Positions 28,701 through 39,205 of a DNA stretch of 64,000 bases are shown here, one piece after another. The stretch's first letter is position 1; every line of letters begins with the position of its first letter. A model generated the notes under the pieces. That model was not told the DNA's origin and did no database searches. It saw only the letters and a list, made by a program, of their open reading frames with translations. The stretch comes from Sinonovacula constricta (lineage: Eukaryota; Mollusca; Bivalvia; Cardiida; Solecurtidae): the NCBI GenBank assembly GCA_007844125.1, contig CM017572.1, positions 26,741,879 through 26,805,878 of the forward strand, written 5' to 3'. The translations under genes and the position numbers were made by a program.

Positions 28701-30419
28701 ATAGAGACTCACGTTCAACTTGTCTAGTCTTCTCTCATTTAAGCTTCTCGCCGTTTAGATGACATCCATTAGGTGTTTGTTGATTTACGATAGATGTTTC
28801 CCAACATAAACACTCCTGATACAATCAGCCAATCATCTGTCATTGCATTGTATTAGCGGTAACCTATCCTTGCTATGGTGGGGCAATAGTGCCATTATAA
28901 AGTGCTTTAACCTTAATGTCATCTAGGCCGGTATATCATATACATGTTTCTACAAAACAAATACATTTCTTTGTAATATTCTTTATTTTCTCAGTCTTAA
29001 CATAAAGCACAACAGACAAACGACTGATCATTAGAATAATTGAGTGCTATGGGTTTAGTCGTGTTTAATCAAGGCGTATAAAGTCGTATGAATTAAATAT
29101 CTTATTAATTATTTTATAAATTACAACCGCATACCTAAGTTATTATCCCTATTGGCATGTATATCGAAATGCGTTATTTATAGAGATCGTTAGTAGTTGA
29201 ATGAGGGTACAGTTATTTGTATGCAGTCAAATATAAAATTGAAATGTTAAGTTTTCATATGTATTTGTTGTCATTTTAAAGTATGGATTCATAAATCCCC
29301 CTTTACGGAACTTCTTACGCGATCGAAGCTCGACAACGATATGCATTTAAAAGGACAAATCTATTATCTGAAGCTACACACAGTGTCACGTCTATATATG
29401 ATCGTCTAGCCTCATGAAAATCCTATTGAAATTTCCCACCTAGGAATTAAATTGTATCGGTAATTAAATCTTACAAGATCTATATGATCTATGGGTTTTA
29501 TCAAAACTGTTCTATAAACATTGGTTAACCGGAAAGTTTATTAATCAAAACAGAGGGTATAACTATGGTACACGATGTTTTAGGTTATAAAAAAAGTTAT
29601 ATGGGTTGTCTGCATCAGTACCGTGCAATTACCACATGAACATCTTTCCGGTTTTGACCAATCAAAAAGCAATATCTATGCAGAAGGCCGAATATCTTCA
29701 ACGTGTATACAGATAACAGTCTTGTGTGTCTTATAAATTGTGTAAGATTTATAATCTTTGAATGGCTTGACAAGTTTTGTCAACCATATTTTCCCCCGAA
29801 TGACAAATTCTGTTGTCATGACGTAGAATCTCGACTGAATCAACACAGACGATGAAGCAGAAGGAATCCAATTGAGGCGGAACAACTTAATGTCAGCGAC
29901 AGCGAGACAAGTCGTCTGCCGACATGAACACTAATTCACGGCAGCCATTTCACGCCAGCATCCGAACTAGAAGTAATCATTGCTTTTAAAACATTACAGA
30001 CAGGGCATGCTGTACGACAATGAACGATGAACGTGTAAAGTAAATGTTGACACGAACAGTTTTAGCGATGCTGGTGAGTGTTATTAAACGGGAAGAATAA
30101 CATAATTTTGACAATAGAATGAAATATACAAATGTGTGACAAATTGGTTACACAAAGCAATTCGTTTTAAAACAAAAAGGCAAAGTCGCTTATGTCACTC
30201 TGTGTTAATGCTAAGTTGTGCGTTGTTCATGCCTAAAAGAACGTTGTTGTTTTTACTAATTTTATATTATTACAAAGAACCCAATTAATAATGTAATCAT
30301 ATTTACCTGCCACTATGCTGCGTGTATCTTCTTAACTCAGGTATTATATTAAATGATACCGGTAATGGCTAATCAGCGTCGTTTATTCTATAAGACAAGT
30401 TTAAAATGAAATTTTATCG
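22781..30419. other. Long non-coding region
   Basis: I find no convincing gene across this interval. The longest open frame (24354-24707, 117 residues) follows a (CA)n run at 24325-24345 and has no domain or clear signal peptide. Sequence at 26965-27110 duplicates 21160-21300. A fragment at about 27200-27400 belongs to the repeat also seen at 34055 and 62105. GGTTTCC is repeated three times at about 24865-24882. Confidence 0.45.
27200..27400 (+). repeat. Dispersed repeat R, 3' part
   Basis: Shares the block CAGCAGAGATAACTATTGTG...TTATTTGTAAATTT and the preceding TCATCCG..CGTCGATATCTATTTT with 34290-34370 and 62340-62400. Its 5' part is missing or too diverged to see. Confidence 0.5.
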
Positions 30420-30424
30420 GATTT

Positions 30425-30690
30425 TGATAGTGCACTTGGTAGAATGTCGGGTGCATGTACGGAATCCGGGCATAGACATACTAAAGTCATTCAAGATGGT
30501 TTGTTATAGTTTTCTTGGTAATACCACGCACATTTAAGAGTAGTTCCTTGACTAACCGGTGTCAGGATAATATGACTGGGTGTGGTTTTCATAGCATGTG
30601 TTCACGTCATGCTAGCACGTTGAATCAGCACCGTATCTTATCTGCTACAAGTGGACACCGTCTCCAGATAACTGATTGTTGATGAGACAC
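30425..30690 (+). mobile_element. tRNA-derived SINE, family 1 (diverged)
   Basis: A degenerate head (CACTTGGTAGAATGTCGG...GGAATCCGGGCATAGACATAC) is followed by the family body with GTGGACACCGTCTCCAGATAACTG. Box B is mutated, so this copy should be inactive. Confidence 0.7.
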
Positions 30691-31034
30691 AACAAAAAAG
30701 GAAAGGACAGGCAAACAAACAAACAACACCATTGTTATGACAGAAGTAATTAAAACATCTGAATGATTAATTCTCCTTTTTCTGTCTCTCTCTCTCTTTC
30801 TCTTAAAATATAGGATCAAGACACTCCATGTCTTGGTATTTTGCGAGATTGTTTGTGCGATTATTCCGTCCATGATCGTAAAAATTAATTATTTTTAATG
30901 AAGTCTGAGCAGCCGACGAATAAGTAGTATATACGATAATGGACTGTAAACGTAATACTAAACAATGACATCACGTGTTTATGCAATATACATGTATGTG
31001 GTGTAACAACCGAGATGATTCTTTTTTTTATCTT
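30691..31034. other. Non-coding spacer
   Basis: Contains a short CT-rich run (30780-30802); nothing else recognised. Confidence 0.4.
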
Positions 31035-31222
31035 TGTTTATTATTATTCCACCAACCATATTTCAGTTATCTGGAGGCGGTGTCCAGTTGAAGCAGATAT
31101 AGTGCTGCCATCACTGTGTATAGCATGCCGTGAAGCCCTGGCATGATGCCACACCCAGTCGCATTATCCAGACACCATCGTGGAACTACTCTTATATTTG
31201 CTCTAGCGTAAGCAAGGGAGCT
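31035..31222 (-). mobile_element. tRNA-derived SINE, family 1 (5'-truncated)
   Basis: Inverted copy containing CAGTTATCTGGAGGCGGTGTCC and extending to GCTCTAGCGTAAGCAAGGGAGC, then ending before the tRNA-like head. Loss of the 5' end is typical of LINE-driven insertion. It sits about 350 bp from a family 1 copy in the opposite orientation. Confidence 0.75.
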
Positions 31223-31444
31223 GTCTTTTATGATACATTCTATGTATGTATCATTAACAGAAGAGGCGCCACAGAGGATTCTGACGAACTCATATAAATT
31301 GTGACAGCTGAGCTTTTTATAAATATTACGATATGGGTGCGCACATTACTAAGCGTCTCGAAAAATCAAAGTGAAATAACATATGCGTTTCAACGAGAGA
31401 AAAGAATCTTTGTGTATTAATAAATTCAAATTCAGTTATTGCAG

Positions 31445-31700
31445 AAGCGCCCGTGGCGTAGTAGCAGGGTCGCCGATTTGTAACTCCTATGTCTACTTAG
31501 CCACATACCGCGCATGTTCGAGTCCCGTTCGGGGCGAAGAACTTAATGTGAAAGGGTCTTCTAGCTGACCTACGGTGCGCTCGCTTGGTTCTACTCAGAC
31601 ATTCTTCTGGGGTCTTCCTCCACCAAAACAGCTGGACGTCGCTATAATGATCATAATTGGTCGCTGCGATGTATCTCAAAAACAACAAAACAATTATTAC
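31445..31700 (+). mobile_element. tRNA(Ser/Leu)-like SINE, family 2
   Basis: The head CCCGTGGCGTAGTAGCAGGGTCGC...CATGTTCGAGTCCCG has class-II tRNA proportions with a long variable region and a clear box B (GTTCGAGTCC). The body includes AGCTGACCTACGGTGCGC, TTCCTCCACCA and CGCTGCGATGT, which recur in the copies at 35724 and 56607. The tail is (AAAAC)n-like. Confidence 0.75.
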
Positions 31701-31959
31701 ACACAGGTCAATAAGGGGACAGATCAGTATAGCAATAATAACGTGGAAGATAGGCTCAATGTGCAAATGTTAACCAGGTGACTTTCCATGAGCAAGTGTT
31801 GCTATCATATATTTGTCTGGGAGTCTTCCACCGGCAAACCAACAGCTTTAAGTTAATATAAAGGCACACATTGTGTCGCGACTGTGTAATAAAAGTAAAT
31901 GACGAATAAACATATATGCACATATACCTTTTGTTTATCCCTTTCTCGTGTATTGTTTG
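31701..31959. other. Non-coding spacer
   Basis: Nothing recognised. Confidence 0.35.
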
Positions 31960-32012
31960 TGTGTATGTGTGTGTGTATGCGTGCGTGCGTGCGTGCGTGC
32001 GTGTGTGTGTGT
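31960..32012. repeat. (GT)n / (GCGT)n microsatellite
   Basis: Alternating GT units with an internal run of five GCGT units. Confidence 0.9.
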
Positions 32013-32154
32013 ACATTGTTTGTATCGTGTGAAGCGTAGTTTGCGTTTGTGTAACTTTTTCATTTTTAAACGGGTATGACACATGACATTGTTCTAGGGA
32101 AGGTGATTAAACTAAAGATTAAATAAAACAAAGTAATTTAAGATTAAATACTCA

Positions 32155-32167
32155 TATTATTATTATA

Positions 32168-32258
<91 letters not shown>
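32155..32258. repeat. (ATT)n microsatellite
   Basis: About 100 bp of nearly pure ATT trinucleotides. Confidence 0.95.
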
Positions 32259-33100
32259 GGTGTAAGTACCCGTTAGATAATTTTTATATATAATAAATAT
32301 ATATAAATATATAAATATTATATCAAAACATATCGATTTAAAATATAATTTTAATATGTAAATATTATATTTACTCACAATGCTCTCAATGTTCTGATCG
32401 TGCGGACACATATCACTTTGTACAGCGTAAAGGTCCTTGCGGTGGAATCGTATAGGCATCGCAATAACATGAACATCTTTCTGCATCACATCAGTTGTAT
32501 AGGTTTTGTGTTCCAGTTGACATAAACATAAAAATTTAACCTATAGCATGTCATTGAAGAGAAGGACTGTAAGGAAATAAGATAAAGACGTTTGTGTTTT
32601 ATACAGTTGAGTCTAATTTTATACCAAGCAAAGACGTTTTAAGCATAACACTTTTCATGCGTTCATTTTCCATTTAACAGTCTAAAAATGCGAAAACATA
32701 AACCTTTAGCAACATAACTTTGTTGTTAAAAGCTGGTTTGAAGTATTCGCAAAAATATATCGAGTTGGGCCATAAAATGAAGCTAGATTACATTTGAAGC
32801 TATGTTTTCCCATCGATCGCCGTTTGCATATATGGGGAAGGAAAGTAACTTAAATAAACAAAAAAACATTGTTGCTATCTTAGATTTTTAGCAAATAATC
32901 AATGCAGTATTTTAATCGGATTTTATGATTAACAAAATTACATTAATATTTATTAAAAACAAATCTATCATGAAATACCTTATAAATCCACTACAAGATT
33001 ATGTTATGTAGATATACAAATAGCAGATGTATTGTTTTGCGACATCATTTATCCCTTAAATTCATTCTTTGTTTCTTTGTTGTTTTTTTAATAAGAATAC
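32259..33100. other. Non-coding spacer
   Basis: Very AT-rich; no feature supported. Confidence 0.4.
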
Positions 33101-33440
33101 ACGACAAAGTCCTATGAGCATTGCAACATGTACCAAACCCTGAGAAGGCAAAGGACAAAGGTATTCACATGCAAGCCAAAAGTAAATGTAAGAACAAATC
33201 TGTGATGAGTCATTTAACAAAAAGAGCAAACACAACAGTTAGAGCCTTGGAACGGTAAGTTGGCAAAAAGGGACCGACGGGGGTGCTTAAACCGGTTTTA
33301 CAGAGCTCTAACTCCGCACTTCCTGAGTGGTTTTTCAAATACAAGCAATGAAAAGAAAATCGATCTATGTGAACAAAAATGTCCAAGCGCTGACGTTTTC
33401 TTTGATATGTTATGACGAAAGTAGTGACGTCATTGAAAAA
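33101..33440 (+). mobile_element. Short element with hairpin core
   Basis: A nearly full-length copy running from ACGACAAAGTCCTATGAGC to AGTGACGTCATTG. The core CCTTGGAACGGTAAGTTGGC...GGACCGACGGGG has lost perfect pairing. Homologous to 5411-5757 (inverted) and 41694-42003. Confidence 0.7.
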
Positions 33441-34054
33441 CAATGTCCACATTGTATTTACAACAGAGAGAAATGTTTTTTTCTATTAGAAGAACTACAC
33501 AAAATTATTGATTGTAAAGGAAATTAATTGTGTGACTCAAGACAAGAAAATGATCAGAGAAGTGTAAATGGTTGTAGCATCCTGTACATGTGAAGGTGGA
33601 ATTGAGGAACCAAATGTTCTTCAAAGAAAATACACGTAACAAATCTTATCTGAGGAATAAAATAATTTAAGATATAATTGACTCGTATGTGCTTAATTGA
33701 TTGTAGCTTTAATTGCATGTTTTAATTGATATTTTTGAACGCTAAAATATAATAGAAGTTTTTGTCCATCAATAATATAGGTCGATACTTTAAGTGTTTT
33801 TAAAATGCGCATATGATTTTATTAAAATAAAATTGTCTTTGAGCATATATATAGGCTTTCACAATTCATGTATACATTGGTGTCGTAAAACAAATACCAG
33901 TAAGCCTTTGACGAATTTGAATTTCATAAAGCTGCGAAGACATTATGTGAAAAAAGTCTAGTCAATATATAAAAGAAACATAAAACTATAATCTCGTTTA
34001 AGTTATTATGACACCAACATAACAATACTTTAACTTTTTATCTGTTATCTTAAA
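33441..34054. other. Non-coding spacer
   Basis: Nothing recognised. Confidence 0.4.
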
Positions 34055-34400
34055 GGAGGTAACCGACAGTTTGGACCAATTTTCTTTTCATTAAAGAACC
34101 AAATAATTTATTGCTGCCTCAACTAATCTCGCGAAATGCAGTTTATTGATGTCCTACACCTGTGTGAAAAGTGAACCATAACGACACAATTGTCATTACA
34201 AAAATGTATTTCCTATCTGAGTCACGCTGCACAGTTAGCTATTTTTAAACTAAGAAAACCACGTGACCAGTTACGTTTTAGCGCATAAACGTCATCCGCT
34301 GATGTCGATGTCTATTTTGAGCAGGAATCCCGATCGTTCTTATTTATAGATTTAAAAAGAATGAACATTTTAAATGTGGATTAACGGGTTTTATTGTCCA
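34055..34400 (+). repeat. Dispersed repeat R
   Basis: Aligns with 62105-62420 over about 300 bp: AGTTTGGACCAA, ATCTCGC(G/A)AAATGC, TGTGAAAAGTGAA, and a nearly identical run around GCTGCACAGTTAGCTATTTT at 34229 and 62281. No coding potential; class unknown. Confidence 0.65.
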
Positions 34401-34983
34401 AAAGTTGAGATACTGTTGAAAATGTTGTCTAAGCTTAGCCTAAAGTTTGATCCTTCTGCAGAAACTATGCACAAATACCCTAAACAGAGGTCAATTATTG
34501 TTACATATATTTGACATAGGTAAACTTTTGAATTCGACCTTTAAGTGACAATTTTATAGGTTTATATAAAAATGAAAGCAAAAACAAAATGACAATAAAA
34601 CTTAATTAAAATCTGTGTTGCTGTTGTTGTTGTTTTCATCCGTAGATGCATACATCAATAGTGTTGTAAAACAGATGACAACTTATACAACACTATCCTT
34701 AAGTAGCTTAAAGGTCTGCAGATACGGTGTAAATATACACTATACACATGATACTAGTCCATATGTGACGTTTAGGATAACAAAATAGTGAAAGTTTAAT
34801 AAAATAAGCTAAACCTTTACTAGCATTTTAATGAATTTCCATTTATATCTTAAAATAAGTAAAACGCTGATGAGATAAAACTGTCTTTAGTCACTATAAG
34901 AAGGTTGCTGACCACACAACCCTCCATTCCTTCTCGCGACCAAATACACTGTACTTGCTACTTATTATTTGATATAAATTTAA
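34401..34983. other. Non-coding spacer
   Basis: Contains a short (TTG)n run near 34620; otherwise nothing recognised. Confidence 0.4.
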
Positions 34984-35280
34984 TGACTCATGTTGTTTAT
35001 TGTTTATTGGGTTTATCGTCCCACCAACAGTATTTCAGTTATCTGGAGACGGTGTCCACTTGAAGCAGATATAGTGCTGCCTTCACTGTGTATACCATGC
35101 CGTGAACACCTGGCATGATACCACACCCAGTCACATTATCCTGACACCGGGCAATAAAGCTATACCACTATAATTTTTAACGACTTTGGTATGTCGCGGC
35201 CCGGGATCGAACCCGGGGCCTCCCGTACCTGGGGCCGACGCTCTACCGATTGCGCTACCAGGTCCGGTGACTCATGTTGT
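34984..35280 (-). mobile_element. tRNA-derived SINE, family 1, with exact 13 bp target-site duplication
   Basis: The body (34997-35267) lies in reverse orientation and is flanked on both sides by TGACTCATGTTGT (34984-34996 and 35268-35280). On the minus strand the head reads CTGGTAGCGCAATCGGTAGA and GGGTTCGATCCCGGG, near-ideal box A and box B. It is followed by the family body and a CAATAAA-rich tail. The intact promoter boxes and perfect duplication indicate a recent insertion. Confidence 0.9.
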
Positions 35281-35723
35281 ATGTGTGTATAACATTCATT
35301 GTACATTGTATATGTCATACGTGACCTTTGATATGTTTGCTTATTTTGAACACTGAAAAATACACTGTTACCTTGGATATCGGCTATACATCAACACTGT
35401 CAAGCATTTCGAATCGGTACTTTGGGTTATACATGTAAACTAAATCTAATTTTTATTGACGGATATTGACGAAATTTAGGATATACAAAGAATTTAATAA
35501 TCAAGTGCTGTTGCTGGTAATGATGCAATTTTAAATTAAGGGAAACAATTTATTTCCATTGTATGGACCAGTTACCTTGGTACTTAGTAGTTTTAGTGTG
35601 ATACTTAGTGATGAAAACTGTTGTTCAATTCTTTTGATGTCTTCAGTCGTGTATTACGTTCTTAATACCCGATAGATAAAGGTAAGATTCGTGTAGCCTA
35701 TAAGAACTGGTAATTATAGCATA
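35281..35723. other. Non-coding spacer
   Basis: Nothing recognised. Confidence 0.4.
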
Positions 35724-35925
35724 TGGAGGCGCCGACTTATACCTCCTCAGCCTCTCGCCCGGTGGGTTCGAGTCCCAGTCTCATGTATGGAGGCCTTCCA
35801 GCTGATCTGCGGTGCGCAGTTGGTTGTTTCCTGACCTTTTTGTGGGACTCCCTCAATATAATAATTAGCTGTGTGTCGCTAATATGACTTAAATCAATGA
35901 CTGTGCGATGTAACAACAAAAATGC
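35724..35925 (+). mobile_element. tRNA(Ser/Leu)-like SINE, family 2 (head truncated)
   Basis: Retains box B (GGTTCGAGTCCCAG) and the body marks CCAGCTGATCTGCGGTGCGC and GACTGTGCGATGT. The 5' part of the tRNA-like head is shortened relative to 56607. Confidence 0.7.
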
Positions 35926-37926
35926 ACTAATGTACAAAGTCATGGTTACATTTTATTTTCGTAAAACCATGTATGCTTCACACATTGACAAAATGCTAGA
36001 GTGCAGTGCCCATTTATATAACAAATATAACCAACACGTTGGTCTATATCGTGATAAGAATCCTCAAATCTAAAAAAAAATGAAAATGTCGATGCACAAC
36101 AATCTATCTGTTGGATTGGGCCTAGCCATATATATTTTCGTGACAATACTTGAATGGCCATCCTTACTTTATATTATATTACACTCACCACCTATCACAT
36201 CTAGTTCAATATCATATTCAAGATACATGTATTTCTATCGTTTATAAAGGGTAAAAATATACTAAAGTTACAAATTCTTGCATTAATGAAAATCTTACAT
36301 TCATGAGGTTTTAATTTAGCTGTGTGTGCCAATCCGAATTAATTATCGTGATTTGGTGAAAACTGATATTTCCCTTACGCAGATACTGGACGTATTCTTA
36401 AATAGCACAAGCAGACAACAAAACATCGCATTCTCCGGAATATTAAGTTAAAACGAGTTTGTCATAATGACAAAAATTAATCAGTGACAGTGAATAAAAT
36501 ACTAATTAACAATATTATTTTATATTATAATAGTTTAGTTCGATGAATAATATAAATGGCCAAAGAGATCAATTAATTAAGATATCATGTGTTATAAATT
36601 TAGCTAAGTCTACGAAACCCGTGGCTACAATCAGGGAGTTTAACATAAAGTATTACATGAAACACTGAAGCTGTGTTTGACGGGCTTGTGGTGCTTTTGG
36701 TATTAACATAGATTGTGCCATTGTATTACGGTTAGACGCAATGAAAGTTAAGTTCACACACATATAATTAAAATTGATTCATTGCCAAACATAACATGTC
36801 ATTTGCCCACCAGCCGGAGCATACTAATGATTCCAGTCAACAAAGACTTAACAGCAAATGGTGTAGGTTCTGATCAGAATTGTTGCTCTATCTTGGTCAT
36901 TTCCTGCTAAGCGGGATCACAGTTAACGCTCACACCGTGCAATGGTATTCGTAGAAGTTTTTGCATCAAGATAATACTATTTCTTTATATTTTAGTCCTC
37001 AAGTAGACGAACCATTATGTATTTTACATCAAATACAGACAAGGTTGAAGGCCAATGCGATTTGGTTATATGAACCACAAGAACATTTACATACCTCTCT
37101 GGCTGTAAAATATCTTTTAAAATAAATTAATTTAGCTATTAACAGTAAGAAAAAACAGCAAAACAAGTATTATTTGAAGTGTCAGATAAGTATTATCTTA
37201 TAACTTGTCGTACAAAATAAAAGGTTGGAAATGAAAGATTGAATCTCTGGTGGTGTATAGGTTTTCAAGCACGTGCGACCTGCGTTCAGAGAGAACCAGC
37301 GCAAACAAATTGAGACCAAGTCCTTATAGTGACATCTATCTTTATCTTTCTTGAAACATAATTTTGTTCAAAGAAATGCCAACAAATAGGAAATTTCAAC
37401 TTGGTTCAACGTACATTTGCTTCTATAAAAATCAAATATTGTCACATTAGTTCTATCCATGTAAAAAAGCTTAATCATTTATACAATTTTGAATGAGTAA
37501 TTGTGAATTAAGTAGTTCTTCTAATTTCCAAAACACTCCCTATTTTTCCCATTAAACATGTTGTAGTATACGAATGACAAGCTTCGGCATTGCATGGCCA
37601 AATATCATTACAATCCTTCTTAATAACGAGAGATCTTACAAAAAGGTTTACTAATAAGTTTTCTACGACACCTCACGTACTCATAACTAATGAATCTACA
37701 TCATAAACAGTATATTAAGTTTTGTCAATTCTATTGATTCTTCACATGGAGTTAATTGACCGAAAATAGTTTGATTGCCACAGCAGTTCATGTAATGTTG
37801 TTGTCAATCAGTCCACTGATCACATCATCCTGACAACAACACGATCTACACTACATGCATGTATGAAACGATCGTTAAATTCATTTTTCTCGCACAATAA
37901 TTACCGCTCCCCATGTTCAAAATGGC
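35926..37926. other. Non-coding region before the Gly-rich gene cluster
   Basis: No supportable gene, RNA gene or known repeat. Confidence 0.45.
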
Positions 37927-37984
37927 GGAGGAATGTTGTTCTAGAGTATACTCGATTGAACGAAGTACTGTATACATCTGTCGC

Positions 37985-38156
37985 ACCGGAAATGGTAAAC
38001 ATAACTACACATACCAACATGTGATTACTTAATTTGAAATGATTATAAAGATTTGATTTATTGGTTTCTCGTACAAGAGGTTTCTGGTCAGTATATAAGG
38101 GGAGAATGATCTGTTCGTAAATGCATTAGTCTTTTGACCGAGCATCGCCAAATAAG
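37985..38156 (+). promoter_or_regulatory. Promoter and non-coding exon 1 of Gly-rich gene A
   Basis: A TATA box (GTATATAAGG, 38091-38100) is followed by an untranslated exon ending at 38156 before GTAAGCAG. The equivalent parts of gene C (55845-55911) share the TATA box, a CACCAAATA-like exon end and the same splice donor, although the rest has diverged. Sequence upstream of the TATA box (ACCGGAAATGGTAAACATAAC) also has a recognisable counterpart in C, pointing to a conserved proximal promoter. The start site, near 38120, is inferred. Confidence 0.7.
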
Positions 38157-39205
38157 GTAAGCAGTTAGGCATCTTTGGTGCTAGAACACTTTTTAAGAAA
38201 TGCGTATGTTTAGAATGTAAACGTCTTCTATTTGAATTGGATTTCAAGGACGCTTTAATAATTAAATATTTGCAATATTCAATGTTAGTTAAATAATTTG
38301 GTAAAAGTTGATAATTTTATAAATAACAGTATTGAGAAAGATTTTAATAATGTCTCATTTTAACTGTTTTAGATGGGCGGATATATACCATTTTGATTTC
38401 AAGGTTTATGCCGAAATTTTGAAGAGTTTTAACAAGACTTGATTTTGACAATTTTTATTACAAATTAAGATAAAGCAATAATACACTTTTATTTTAAACA
38501 TTTTCCTATTGTGTTGTGGTACACGTAATCGAGGCCAAGACTTGCCTGGTTTTGTTTAAACCATCGCTGTAAAATGGTACGGAAGGTTATATTTGCCAGG
38601 TTAACATTACTGTTACATTATAGATTTAGCATACCTTCTGTTCTTAAGAAATTATAGTCAATAATTCTTGTCAAAATAGAACAATCCTCGAGAGATTAAT
38701 GTTTTGGACGGATGTGTTTCAGAAATTATAAAAAAACTCGTTGTGATCCCGTTTTGAACAACGTTTACCAATTGCAGAAAGTATCGACACAGTGTTATCG
38801 ACACTCGCTGTCTCACTAGAGTTTTAATACTGTGCAATGTCAATGTTAATAAAATTTATTCTTTATCTGGAGTCCTTTATTAAACAACTAATTTGTAACT
38901 AATTTGAAACCAATTTGTAACTTTTTGTCACCATTTTAGCACGACACAAGAGAATCTTGCGCCAATAGTGCATATACATATCGGCCAGCTCCCGCTGAGA
39001 ACTGTATGATAAGAATCGACACTATGCATTCCTTATTTTGTACTGGTACTTCCGGTTATTAGTTTTAACAATAAACTAATACTCAACAATGCGTGATTTA
39101 CATACTTTACAATCAATTCAGCATATTTTAAGAACATTGTCACTGAATTATACAGTATATGTATATTATTACTTATATGGGTGTGTGCTTTACTTTCAGC
39201 AAACC

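Noticed and set aside
35170..35267. Functional tRNA gene on the minus strand
   Set aside because: Good A and B boxes, but it forms the 5' end of a SINE bounded by a 13 bp target-site duplication.
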